The notes beneath the pieces are model-generated. The model was not told the DNA's origin, made no database searches, and saw nothing but the letters and a program-made list of their open reading frames with translations. DNA of 37,732 nt, taken from positions 1-37,732 of the forward strand of contig NZ_NHOA01000129.1 in assembly GCF_002727125.1 (NCBI RefSeq), written 5' to 3'. Both the position numbers and the translations under genes were made by a program. Shown one piece after another: positions 15,108-21,904 of this stretch. Position 1 is the first letter of the stretch, and each line of letters begins with the position of its first letter. Origin of the DNA: Halorubrum persicum (lineage in GTDB: Archaea; Halobacteriota; Halobacteria; Halobacteriales; Haloferacaceae).

Positions 15108-16793
15108 ATGAGTTCCAACCATGACACAACGACTAGCTGTAACGCCTCTGACCGCCCTGCTGCTCGGAACCGCGTGGAGCCTGACGATGCTCCTGCTCGG
15201 TCTCGCGCTCGTGTGGGCCGCCGGACCTTCGTGAAGGGTCTCGGCGCCTCCGCTATTGGCGCCGCCGCCCTCGGCTACGATGACGGCCCCGTAGGGGGCG
15301 CCCAAGCCTTCGACTGGCAGAAGGCTGGCGTCGCCGCGACGACAGTTGTGGGCGGCCCTGTCGCCCTGCTCGCCTACGGCGCTTCCCTCGGCGGCCCCGA
15401 CGACTCCGAAGTAGCTAGCGCCCTCGATTGGCAGTCTCACGTTCACGAGTTCACTCGTGCCCGTGAGGATCAGCTGCTTCTTGAACAGACTCTTAGCTCT
15501 CTCGAACGGGATATTCAGCTTGTCGAGAACAAAGCCCGCGAACAGGCCATCTTCAACATCTACGAACAGGGCGTTGACTCTGGTACTGAGGCTGACGCTA
15601 CTGCTGCTGCTGAGAAAGCGATCAACGACGCTTACGCGACCGTCCAAAAGTCGATTCTCCAAACCTACAGCATCCGGGCTGCTCGCTACAAGACGATGAT
15701 GAACAACCTCGGTACTGAAATTCTCCTCGGTGAGTCGACTCTGGGCGATTACAGTACTGAACCGTACGGCCCTATCGAAACCGCCTCGACCACTCTGTAC
15801 GATGGTACAACTATCGATCATCAAGGTGGCAACGGCTCCGGGGGCGGCCAAGACGGAGTCTCCGGTGGCGATACTGCCCTCATATTCGATCCGACCCGTT
15901 GGACCACCCTCGCTGATGGTGTCTCTGATGGGGGTACGGTCGACAAGTTCTACATCAACAAGCCCGACCCCGCGAACTACAGTTCAGCAGACTCGTCCGA
16001 CGCCCTCGACATATCTGAGTCTAAGGTGCTTTGCCTCGACGTGTACCGCTTCGCGCAACTGCTCCTCGATCTCGAAACCGCCCACTCGAACATGATGGGC
16101 GAAGTGTCGGCGATGGTTAGCTCGTACTTCCAACCCGCCAAGAACGGCGAAATCGACCTGTACGAAGCCGTCGGCCCGCAACATCTCGCTAACACCGCCG
16201 AAACCGCGAAGGACTACCAAGAGGCGGCGATGGCGCTCCGTGCGATGGGATACCCGATGAGCAAACAGGTCGTCACGTTCACGCTTCCGAAAGCGTCGGG
16301 CGACGGCGACCTCGAACTCACCGGCCGCCTCTCGTGGACTGCCCACAGCGGCAACACTCTCGACGTGGGCCAAACTCATAATGCTGCGAACATCCCCGGC
16401 AGCATTTTTGCTGCTGTCAACCTCCCCGAAGGGGTCGACTCTATTTCGGGCAACACGACCGACACCAACACGACCAACACGACCGACACCGGCTCGACCA
16501 CCGAAGGCCCCGGCGCAGAGATCGTCGAACTCACCGACGAGTTCACGATCGTTTCCGCCGAAGGTGCTGACGGTGTCTCCTTCAACGATCGAACGCTCGC
16601 TTCGTCTGACTTGACGAACGAGGAGATCGTCCAAATCTACAAGGAGAACCATACGGCCAACAAGGAGGCCACCGAGAACGTCCACGAAACCGCCACCGGC
16701 GGCGGCGGCGGTCTCTCTGGGATGAGCACGACTGAAAAGGCGATCGCTGTCGGTGTCGCTGCGCTCGTCGCGCTCGGCATCCTCAACAACTAA
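15108..16793 (+). CDS. VP4-like spike (membrane fusion) protein of pleolipovirus
   Basis: A 561-residue virion surface protein. Residues 38-39 are the twin Arg of a Tat signal (RRTFVKGLGASAIG), so it is exported folded. The large ectodomain has a helical N-terminal third (HEFTRAREDQLLLEQTL and on). A Thr-rich stalk with three N-x-T sequons (Asn449, 454, 457) precedes the end, and the last 20 residues form one membrane anchor (EKAIAVGVAALVALGI). Pleolipovirus spikes have this layout and mediate attachment and fusion. Start is uncertain: ATG 15108 gives a 35-residue hydrophilic lead before the Tat motif, while GTG 15213 would give a standard short one. Codons here use more T endings than neighbouring genes. 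Confidence 0.85.
   Translation: MSSNHDTTTSCNASDRPAARNRVEPDDAPARSRARVGRRTFVKGLGASAIGAAALGYDDGPVGGAQAFDWQKAGVAATTVVGGPVALLAYGASLGGPDDSEVASALDWQSHVHEFTRAREDQLLLEQTLSSLERDIQLVENKAREQAIFNIYEQGVDSGTEADATAAAEKAINDAYATVQKSILQTYSIRAARYKTMMNNLGTEILLGESTLGDYSTEPYGPIETASTTLYDGTTIDHQGGNGSGGGQDGVSGGDTALIFDPTRWTTLADGVSDGGTVDKFYINKPDPANYSSADSSDALDISESKVLCLDVYRFAQLLLDLETAHSNMMGEVSAMVSSYFQPAKNGEIDLYEAVGPQHLANTAETAKDYQEAAMALRAMGYPMSKQVVTFTLPKASGDGDLELTGRLSWTAHSGNTLDVGQTHNAANIPGSIFAAVNLPEGVDSISGNTTDTNTTNTTDTGSTTEGPGAEIVELTDEFTIVSAEGADGVSFNDRTLASSDLTNEEIVQIYKENHTANKEATENVHETATGGGGGLSGMSTTEKAIAVGVAALVALGILNN
15121..15234 (+). CDS. Possible 37-residue hydrophobic protein overlapping the spike start
   Basis: ATG 15121 opens a +1 frame that reads RLAVTPLTALLLGTAW then TMLLLGLALVWAAG and stops at TGA 15232-15234, inside the spike's Tat signal coding region. 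The product would be a one- or two-span membrane peptide. Its third codon positions are richer in G/C than those of the spike frame over the same bases, which favours coding here and a spike start at GTG 15213. There is no ribosome binding site. Leucine-rich out-of-frame translations are common in GC-rich DNA, so this is a weak call. Confidence 0.25.
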   Translation: MTQRLAVTPLTALLLGTAWSLTMLLLGLALVWAAGPS

Positions 16794-16796
16794 CCC

Positions 16797-17315
16797 ATGC
16801 GGCTCGCTTTATTCGCGCTGCTCGCGCTCGTAGCTGTCGGCTCGCTGACTGGCGGCGTCGCGGCGCAGGACAACACGACGGCGGTCGCGAACGCGACTGA
16901 CGAATGCACAGAGACGATCAACGAGTACACGGCCATCTGCGACGCCGAACTCGACGGCTCGGACGTGGTGATCGATATTCACACGGACGGCCCGCAAACC
17001 GTGGTCGTCACCGAGGCGTTCCGAAAGGGCTCTGGTGAGCTGAACCAGCGGCGCGTCTCGCTCGACGAAGGCCGCAACACCATCCGCCACCGGGTCACCG
17101 TCGACGGCGGCTCCGAGGGCGTCACGATCGCGGCCGGGCAAACCCTCTATCAGAAGGAGGTGCGCTCCTCGTCGACGATCGTCGCCGGTCCGTTCACCGG
17201 CTCCGACGTACAAGCGGCCGGGATCGGTGGCTCGCTCGGCGTCGCGCTCACCACGCTATACCTCGTCGCCCGCCGTGTCTACGGCCGAACCGAAGAACCG
17301 GAGCGGGTAGCATGA
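16797..17315 (+). CDS. Pleolipovirus ORF6-like secreted, single-anchor protein
   Basis: A 172-residue protein with a Sec signal peptide (RLALFALLALVAVGSLTGG, likely cut after VAAQ), a 125-residue beta-rich extracellular domain and one C-terminal membrane segment (GIGGSLGVALTTLYLVA) followed by basic RRVYGR. Four cysteines lie in the first third (three as ECTETINEYTAIC) and could pair. N-x-T sites (DNTTAVANAT) suggest glycosylation. The gene begins 3 nt after the spike stop and overlaps the next start. The same slot in pleolipoviruses is filled by a conserved protein of unknown role (ORF6 of HRPV-1). It might be a partner of the spike. Confidence 0.75.
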   Translation: MRLALFALLALVAVGSLTGGVAAQDNTTAVANATDECTETINEYTAICDAELDGSDVVIDIHTDGPQTVVVTEAFRKGSGELNQRRVSLDEGRNTIRHRVTVDGGSEGVTIAAGQTLYQKEVRSSSTIVAGPFTGSDVQAAGIGGSLGVALTTLYLVARRVYGRTEEPERVA

Positions 17316-18154
17316 CCCAACACAACCCGCCGACTCTGAAAGACGAACAGCCCGCCTACCTCGACCTGCTCGACTGGGTGCGCGCTCGCGCGCCCCAGCT
17401 GGTCGTCATCGGGACGGCCGCGACGATCATCGCGATGATCACCGGCTTCGGGGTCTCCGTCCCGCGCTTCTGGTACGTGGCAGGTATCACCGCTCTGCTC
17501 GTCTCGCCTCTCGGCTGGATGACCGGCTCCAAAGTTGTGAGCTGGCTCTACAACCCGTCGTTCGTCTGGCTGATCGACCTCGACGCCCGCGTGCTTGAGG
17601 GCGGGATCTACCGGCTCCCGCCCGACGACTTCCGCGAGATGGACGTGCTCGACGGCGACGAGTTCATCAACGCCTCGTACTCGCTCACGCAGCTGTCCCC
17701 GAGCCTCTACGTCGGGAAACAGGTCGACCTCGAAGACATGACCGTCGTGGGCACTTGGCGCGGGACGCTCGACGACCGCGAGCTGACCCGCGCACTTCGC
17801 GCCGTCCACGAGTGCCGCGGCCAGCTCCAGGAGGACGCCCAGCGCGGATTTATCCTCGAGGCCTCGGCGTTCACGGTCGTTCGGCGGGCGACCCGGAACA
17901 CGGTCAAGAGCGTGATCGAACTGTTCGAGGACGGTTCCCTCCCCGACTCGGGTGATGGAATCGGCAAAGCGATCGACAAGGAACTTGAAGAGTTCGGCCT
18001 TGATGATCCTGCCGGTGATGACCTCGCCGATCTCGTCGACGACCAGGACCTTGACGACCTCGACCACAAGTCCGGTTTCGACTTCTCCGAACCGGAGCCG
18101 TCGACCGACCGGAATGGTCACGCCGAGAAAGTCGAGGTGTCGGCCGATGACTGA
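17312..18154 (+). CDS. Pleolipovirus ORF7-like membrane protein with acidic C-terminal tail
   Basis: A 280-residue protein with two membrane segments near the N terminus (residues about 30-50 and 53-72), a central domain (SWLYNPSFVWLIDLDARVLEGGIYRLPP, then a helical EL-TRALRAVHECRGQ region) and a long acidic tail from about 215 (DDPAGDDLADLVDDQD). Its ATG overlaps the previous stop by 4 nt and its own end overlaps the ATPase start by 8 nt. Synteny places it as the conserved ORF7-type gene between ORF6 and VP8 of pleolipoviruses. The cytoplasmic or inner-virion location of the tail is inferred. No enzymatic motif is visible. Confidence 0.75.
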   Translation: MTQHNPPTLKDEQPAYLDLLDWVRARAPQLVVIGTAATIIAMITGFGVSVPRFWYVAGITALLVSPLGWMTGSKVVSWLYNPSFVWLIDLDARVLEGGIYRLPPDDFREMDVLDGDEFINASYSLTQLSPSLYVGKQVDLEDMTVVGTWRGTLDDRELTRALRAVHECRGQLQEDAQRGFILEASAFTVVRRATRNTVKSVIELFEDGSLPDSGDGIGKAIDKELEEFGLDDPAGDDLADLVDDQDLDDLDHKSGFDFSEPEPSTDRNGHAEKVEVSADD

Positions 18155-19106
18155 TGTTGATGAGGGGATGCTGACCGCGGCGAAGCTCGCCGAGCAGCTG
18201 CGTGGTAACATCGAAACGGATCGCGACCTCGCCTCCGGTGCTGGCGCGCTCGACCCGGACGACGTGTCCGCCTCGATGTTCCTCGACGATCTCCGCGCCG
18301 ACCTTGACGGCGGCTCCGAGCTGCTGTCGCTCGTCGACCGGACCCAACAGTCCCGGCAGGCGTCCGAGGCGATTCGGTCCGGGAACTCGATGCTGCTCTC
18401 ACACCTGGTCGGGATCACCGAACAGGACCTCGACGGCTCGGCGCTTCGGCTCCCGCTGCGCCTCGACGACGTGATGACCAACAACGACGCGACGGCGTTC
18501 ATCGGCGGCGCCGGCAACCCGAACACGGGGAAGACCAACCTGATGGCGTTGCTCGCCGAACTCCGATCTGCCACCGTCGACGATCTCCTGGTGATCTCGA
18601 ACTCCCGCACCTGGGACCGGACTGATCTCGTCGTCACGAGCGCGCACGACCTCGCGGTCACCTGCATCGAGCATCGGGACCGGCCGAAGTTCGTGTTCAT
18701 CGACGAGGGCTCGACGCACTTCGACGCGCGGACGAACAGCTACGAGGTCGCGGCGCAGTTTTCTCCCCTTGCTAAGCGGATGGCGAAGGTGAACGTCGAC
18801 GTGTTCGGCACGGTGTTCCACACGGGCAAGGACTGCCACCCGGAGCTGAAGCGGCTGTTCACGACGGCGTTCTTCAAGCACTCGAAGAAAGACGTCGACT
18901 TCTTCGCTGACTGGCCCGCTGACGCTGACAAGCCGACCGATCAGCTGTTCGGCGGGACGGTCGAAAACCTCGAACCCGCGACCGCGGAACCCGACCCGAA
19001 CGACGCGGCGCCGTGGGATTGGAACCTCCAACCCGACCTCTTCGCCCTCGATCTCGACTGGCCCGAACTGCTTGACGAGTTGCACGACCGAGGACCAACT
19101 GGGTAA
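18147..19106 (+). CDS. VP8-like P-loop ATPase of pleolipovirus
   Basis: A 319-residue predicted ATPase. Walker A is GNPNTGKTN (residues 123-131) and Walker B is FVFIDE (182-187). SNSRTWDRTD near 151 and FGTVFHTGKD near 225 flank the nucleotide site. An N-terminal helical region of 110 residues (ASMFLDDLRADLDGG) precedes the core. Pleolipoviruses encode such an ATPase last in the structural operon; a role in genome packaging, assembly or egress has been proposed but not shown. I chose ATG 18147, which overlaps the previous gene by 8 nt, as the longer frame upstream has no protein character. AT-rich DNA starts right after the stop. Confidence 0.85.
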   Translation: MTDVDEGMLTAAKLAEQLRGNIETDRDLASGAGALDPDDVSASMFLDDLRADLDGGSELLSLVDRTQQSRQASEAIRSGNSMLLSHLVGITEQDLDGSALRLPLRLDDVMTNNDATAFIGGAGNPNTGKTNLMALLAELRSATVDDLLVISNSRTWDRTDLVVTSAHDLAVTCIEHRDRPKFVFIDEGSTHFDARTNSYEVAAQFSPLAKRMAKVNVDVFGTVFHTGKDCHPELKRLFTTAFFKHSKKDVDFFADWPADADKPTDQLFGGTVENLEPATAEPDPNDAAPWDWNLQPDLFALDLDWPELLDELHDRGPTG

Positions 19107-19108
19107 TG

Positions 19109-19125
19109 ATATCCCTATCGGATAT
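19109..19125. terminator. Possible bidirectional terminator after ATPase gene
   Basis: ATATCC and GGATAT form a 6-bp stem with a 5-nt loop right after the ATPase stop, in an AT-rich 104-bp gap between two convergent genes. No long T run follows, so the call is weak. Confidence 0.25.
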
Positions 19126-19210
19126 GTTGAATGTTCTATTGGGCCAAAGTTTTGTGTAGAAAGTAGACATATTCAATTTAATGGTCATCATCTACTGGAA
19201 GAGCCGGTTG

Positions 19211-20533
19211 CTAGTCGATTAGATCAAGGATCTCGTCCACTTTCTCTTCGAGCTGGAATATCTTCTCGTGAGGAAGTTCTTCTATATATGATTCCCAATT
19301 ATATTGGTTCTGGAATATATTCACGATCTCTTCGCAATACGCTTTATATAGCTTGTATTGTCTGAAGTCTTGGTTTGGATATGGAAATTCACTGCTGATT
19401 TCCAGATGCGCGTTTAGTGTTGAGTTCTTTCGATCTGGATCCTGGCGGCCAAATGCAGCGTGTTCTCTCACTGATTCTGGGTGTCGCTCTGGGAGTCCGA
19501 CGCCCCAACTTAAATGTTCTATTGAAATATTAAGTGTGAACTGATCACTGCTAATACTGAACCCAGTAAAATTCTCATTGATACAGACTTTGGAACCCTC
19601 TGGTATCCTGAAACCCGCGGTAGATGTGCTATCTGTTGGTAGAAAACCCGGCTTTTCCATATCTGTTTTCTCTAATAACGGATTTGACTCTGATTCAAGA
19701 ATCACGTCTTCCGGACGCAGATCTTTGAGTCCAAATGATAGTTCCTCCACCTCACCACTTACTTCAGAAGATAGAGCAGATTCATGGAGCAATTTAAATT
19801 GAAACCCAAGCAACAGTGATGAAATCACCAGAGCACTCTGAAGAGTATACATCTCGTCAGGGATATCTCCAGAACCATCATAATCTAGAGTTTCTTCAAG
19901 CAATGAGTTCTCTTCACTGCTTAGTTGATCAAAATGGCGTTCAAAATCGTAATGGTAATTTGGTTTGTATTTGAGATCTGCCGGGATACCTTCCTCTTTT
20001 AATAAATAGCGTATATTGGTTGAATAGTTCAGACTTGATCCACGATCGCGCTCGAATAACGATACTAACTCTTCATTCGTCACCAAACGTGTAGATTCTC
20101 CTGCTCTGATTCGGTACTCCCGCTTCCGAATTTTTCTTCCCGACCTCTCAACAACTGCTAACGGCAATGGGTTTGAATTCTGCTTAATTTCTAAGACGAA
20201 TACTGACCCTTCTGACAAATCATCCGCGTCTTCTGAGTAGATAGAGTACGAGAAATCGACGGATGGATCAATCTTTGTGTCATTTATTTCTGAGATTGTT
20301 CCAAGAGCGCCTTCTTCGGTTATATATCTCCCCTCCGGTTCTCCCTCGTCGTTAACTCCAATTACAAGCCTCCCACCCTTGTTATTCGCGAATCCTACAA
20401 TATGCTTCGCCAATTTATACCTATTATTTGCATTTGGATTTGTAAGCAGCTCACTACTTTTAAAATCGAGTACATCATTCTCTTCCGAATTGAGAAGTGA
20501 AAATAGATCCCTATTCTGAACATAAATTGGCAT
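19211..20533 (-). CDS. AlbA_2 (Schlafen-type) domain protein, AT-rich cargo gene
   Basis: A 440-residue protein. Residues 1-165 are an AlbA_2 domain: ENDVLDFKSSELL, then KHIVGFANNKGGRLVIGVND, and YRIRAGESTRLVTNEEL near 150. This domain occurs in Schlafen-like and putative DNA- or RNA-binding regulators and in several anti-phage proteins. The remaining 275 residues are not recognised; they include a hydrophobic patch (LQSALVISSLLLGF) and end in an acidic helix (EKVDEILDLID). The gene is far more AT-rich than its viral neighbours, so it is probably a late arrival. AAATATACAA on the minus strand (about 20555-20563) is a good TATA box for a leaderless start. Host takeover, superinfection exclusion or defence are all possible. 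Confidence 0.8.
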   Translation of the reverse strand: MPIYVQNRDLFSLLNSEENDVLDFKSSELLTNPNANNRYKLAKHIVGFANNKGGRLVIGVNDEGEPEGRYITEEGALGTISEINDTKIDPSVDFSYSIYSEDADDLSEGSVFVLEIKQNSNPLPLAVVERSGRKIRKREYRIRAGESTRLVTNEELVSLFERDRGSSLNYSTNIRYLLKEEGIPADLKYKPNYHYDFERHFDQLSSEENSLLEETLDYDGSGDIPDEMYTLQSALVISSLLLGFQFKLLHESALSSEVSGEVEELSFGLKDLRPEDVILESESNPLLEKTDMEKPGFLPTDSTSTAGFRIPEGSKVCINENFTGFSISSDQFTLNISIEHLSWGVGLPERHPESVREHAAFGRQDPDRKNSTLNAHLEISSEFPYPNQDFRQYKLYKAYCEEIVNIFQNQYNWESYIEELPHEKIFQLEEKVDEILDLID

Positions 20534-20661
20534 AGGCTCACGAGAGTTCGGTATTGTATATTTCTTTCCCCAACCACTCTGCGCACAATTTTGGGCGTGT
20601 GAAGGAAGTCTGCTTGTTGATCAGACAGGCTATAATGCAGAATTATATGCGGACCAACACA

Positions 20662-20724
20662 CCCACCCTTCTATTGGTGGGAGCCTGCGTAATCCCCCCC
20701 CCCTTGTGGGGGGTTGCGCAGGCT
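20662..20724. repeat. Two adjacent GC-rich hairpins (origin or terminator candidate)
   Basis: First stem: CCCACC (20662-20667) with GGTGGG (20676-20681), 8-nt loop. Second: AGCCTGCG (20682-20689) with CGCAGGCT (20717-20724), extended inward by a run of ten C (20694-20703) facing six G (20708-20713). The second hairpin touches the stop codon of the regulator gene at 20723. The rest of this 189-bp gap holds the promoter of the AlbA_2 gene and a GTCTG/CAGAC inverted pair at 20608-20626. No T run is present on either side, so a plain terminator is not certain. Confidence 0.6.
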
Positions 20725-20959
20725 ACTCCTCATCTATAAAATCTATTCCATCCTCTGTTATCCACCAAACTGGACTGTTTCCTGCTTTCTTTTCGTTGAC
20801 TAGTCCCTTCTCCTCCAGAGAATACAATCTCTTTCTGATTCCATTGAGAGAAAATCCCGTTTCTTCGGCTACCTCACTCGTTGTCAAGACCGGGTCAGTC
20901 GCCGATCTCAAAATAATAAGAATCTCTTTGTCGCTGATCGTCTCCTTTCTCCCGGCCAT
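20723..20959 (-). CDS. Winged-helix transcription regulator
   Basis: A 78-residue protein made almost only of a winged HTH: DKEILIILRSA, VLTTSEVAEETGFSLNGIRKRLYSLEEKGLV (helix-turn-helix and recognition helix), then SPVWWITEDG as the wing. This is the common haloarchaeal viral and chromosomal small regulator type. Its position between cargo and integration modules, divergent from the integration operon across a 347-bp gap full of inverted repeats, suggests that it controls lysogeny. I chose ATG 20959; an in-frame TTG nine bases upstream is possible. GGGGGT directly ahead of the ATG might serve as ribosome binding site. The gene is AT-rich like its cargo neighbour. Confidence 0.8.
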   Translation of the reverse strand: MAGRKETISDKEILIILRSATDPVLTTSEVAEETGFSLNGIRKRLYSLEEKGLVNEKKAGNSPVWWITEDGIDFIDEE

Positions 20960-20982
20960 TACCCCCAATCTCGTCTGCTCCT

Positions 20983-21024
20983 ACTAATTATCACCCTCTA
21001 TTTTGGTGTACTATTACAATTAGT
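20983..21024. promoter_or_regulatory. Nested inverted repeat ahead of the regulator gene (operator candidate)
   Basis: Outer arms ACTAATT (20983-20989) and AATTAGT (21018-21024) enclose inner arms CACC (20992-20995) and GGTG (21005-21008). It lies 24-65 nt ahead of the regulator start, over its likely promoter (a GATAATTAG stretch on the minus strand). Confidence 0.5.
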
Positions 21025-21039
21025 ATGAGCGTTACAACT

Positions 21040-21059
21040 AAGTCACCTCGATATGACTT
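21040..21059. promoter_or_regulatory. 20-bp inverted repeat AAGTCA-n8-TGACTT (operator candidate)
   Basis: Perfect 6-bp arms at 21040-21045 and 21054-21059 with an 8-bp spacer, a size suited to a winged-helix dimer. It lies in the middle of the divergent control region. Confidence 0.45.
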
Positions 21060-21068
21060 GTTAGCTAA

Positions 21069-21131
21069 CGGAAGTGCCCCAATCAAAACCGGACCTCGCT
21101 GCTGGTGACAGCAGGTCCGGACGGGCTTCCG
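21069..21131. other. 63-nt compound stem-loop in the control region
   Basis: Outer arms CGGAAG/CTTCCG with GCCC/GGGC, then CCGGACC/GGTCCGG, then CTGCT/AGCAG closing on GGTGAC. Three nested helices share one axis with small unpaired joints. It lies in the 347-bp gap between regulator and integration operon, followed by a further short GGGGG/CCCCC pair at about 21170-21190. It could be a rolling-circle or lagging-strand origin, a packaging signal or a structured RNA. Confidence 0.5.
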
Positions 21132-21280
21132 TGAACCAGCCACGAAAGCCATGTCAGCAAAGACGACCGGGGGTATTCAATCCCCCCACGACGGACGGGA
21201 TCGCCCGACAACCAGCGATAGAATCCCGTTTCACTTTCGCCGTTTCGTTCACTTTCACTCCCCGTACAAGGATTTCGTCT

Positions 21281-21287
21281 TTTATAT
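21281..21287 (+). promoter_or_regulatory. TATA box of the integration operon
   Basis: TTTATAT lies 20-29 nt before the paired ATGATG at 21307-21312 and no strong ribosome binding site is seen, so this four-gene operon is probably leaderless. Confidence 0.6.
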
Positions 21288-21306
21288 GTCACCTCGTCGG
21301 CGTGAG

Positions 21307-21564
21307 ATGATGCCCTCAAAGGAACTCGTTCGTATCGAGAACGAGCGCGATCGCTGGCGGTATGTCTGCCCTCTCGGTCACCGGACGTGGGAGCCGACGA
21401 ATCACCACTTCTGGTGCCAACACTGCGCGCGCCGGGACGACGTGGACGGTGCGTTCTACCAGCTCCGCGACCGGAAGACCGACGCGCTTCTCCTGCGCCA
21501 CCAGGTCCAGCTCGTCACTCCGACTGGTCCCTACGACGAGGATCTCGACAGGGGTGAGCGATGA
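21307..21564 (+). CDS. Zinc-ribbon protein, first gene of integration operon
   Basis: An 85-residue protein with a C-x4-H...C-x2-C cluster (VCPLGHRTWEPTNHHFWCQHCAR, residues about 20-42) followed by a mixed helical tail (FYQLRDRKTDALL). Two adjacent ATG codons (21307 and 21310) are both possible starts. This kind of gene is commonly found just ahead of integrases in haloarchaeal proviruses. Its ATGA overlap with the next gene shows translational coupling. In the pleolipovirus SNJ2, two small proteins encoded with the integrase are needed for integration; this and the next two genes are natural counterparts, though homology was not tested. Confidence 0.82.
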   Translation: MMPSKELVRIENERDRWRYVCPLGHRTWEPTNHHFWCQHCARRDDVDGAFYQLRDRKTDALLLRHQVQLVTPTGPYDEDLDRGER

Positions 21565-21731
21565 CGACGCTCTACTGCGCCGAGTGTCGGTCCCGGTTTG
21601 AGCCGGACGACTCGCACGTCTGGATCCAAGGTGAGCGGCGATCCGTCGACGATCGCAACCAGCTCGAAGACTTCGCGATGTGTCCCGATTGCTGGGCCGA
21701 TCTCACCGAAAACTGGGGTGAGCCGGTTTGA
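21561..21731 (+). CDS. Small zinc-finger protein, second gene of integration operon
   Basis: A 56-residue protein with two CxxC knuckles: LYCAECRSRF (residues 4-13) and AMCPDCWADL (residues 39-48), with an acidic linker. The spacing suggests a treble-clef or zinc-ribbon fold. The start ATG 21561 overlaps the upstream stop as ATGA, and the stop overlaps the next start as TTGA. A GGGGTGAG ribosome binding site lies just before the ATG. It is too short for routine length cut-offs. Role unknown; a recombination directionality or accessory factor is inferred from position. Confidence 0.75.
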   Translation: MTTLYCAECRSRFEPDDSHVWIQGERRSVDDRNQLEDFAMCPDCWADLTENWGEPV

Positions 21732-21904
21732 AGAGCAATTCCGGCCGCGATCTATCTACCTGCCCGATCTGTGACGCCTCGATCGACCCGGACCCGCCGG
21801 ACGGGTTCACCCCGTACGCGCGACAGGTCGGCGGCTACCTCGACCACTTCGCCGAGGCGCACCCGGACCACAAGATTCTCGATACCCCGGAGGGGTTCCT
21901 GTGA
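21728..21904 (+). CDS. Small C2H2 zinc-finger protein, third gene of integration operon
   Basis: A 58-residue protein starting at TTG 21728, in a TTGA overlap with the previous stop. It contains STCPICDAS (Cys12, Cys15) and YLDHFAEAHPDH about 25 residues later, giving a classical C2H2 finger (C-x2-C...H-x4-H). The stop overlaps the integrase GTG as GTGA. The GGGGTGAGC site 7 nt upstream supports use of the rare TTG start. Single C2H2 fingers are a recurrent feature of haloarchaeal mobile elements. It probably binds DNA at the att arms or contacts the integrase; this is inference. Confidence 0.72.
   Translation: MKSNSGRDLSTCPICDASIDPDPPDGFTPYARQVGGYLDHFAEAHPDHKILDTPEGFL

Noticed and set aside
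15239-15263. TCTCGGC heptamer beside paired GGCGCC arms, resembling the nick site of small haloarchaeal rolling-circle plasmids
   Set aside because: It lies inside the spike signal-peptide coding region and another TCTCGGC occurs at 17509-17515. In GC-rich DNA this heptamer is expected by chance, so I do not call an origin.
21173-21190. GGGGG/CCCCC pair with a loop resembling a tRNA T arm
   Set aside because: No acceptor, D or anticodon arms can be built around it, so it is not a tRNA or tRNA fragment.
21083-21319. Minus-strand 78-residue frame across the control region
   Set aside because: It runs through the compound stem-loop and inverted repeats, has no ribosome binding site or TATA box, and its composition is unlike a protein.
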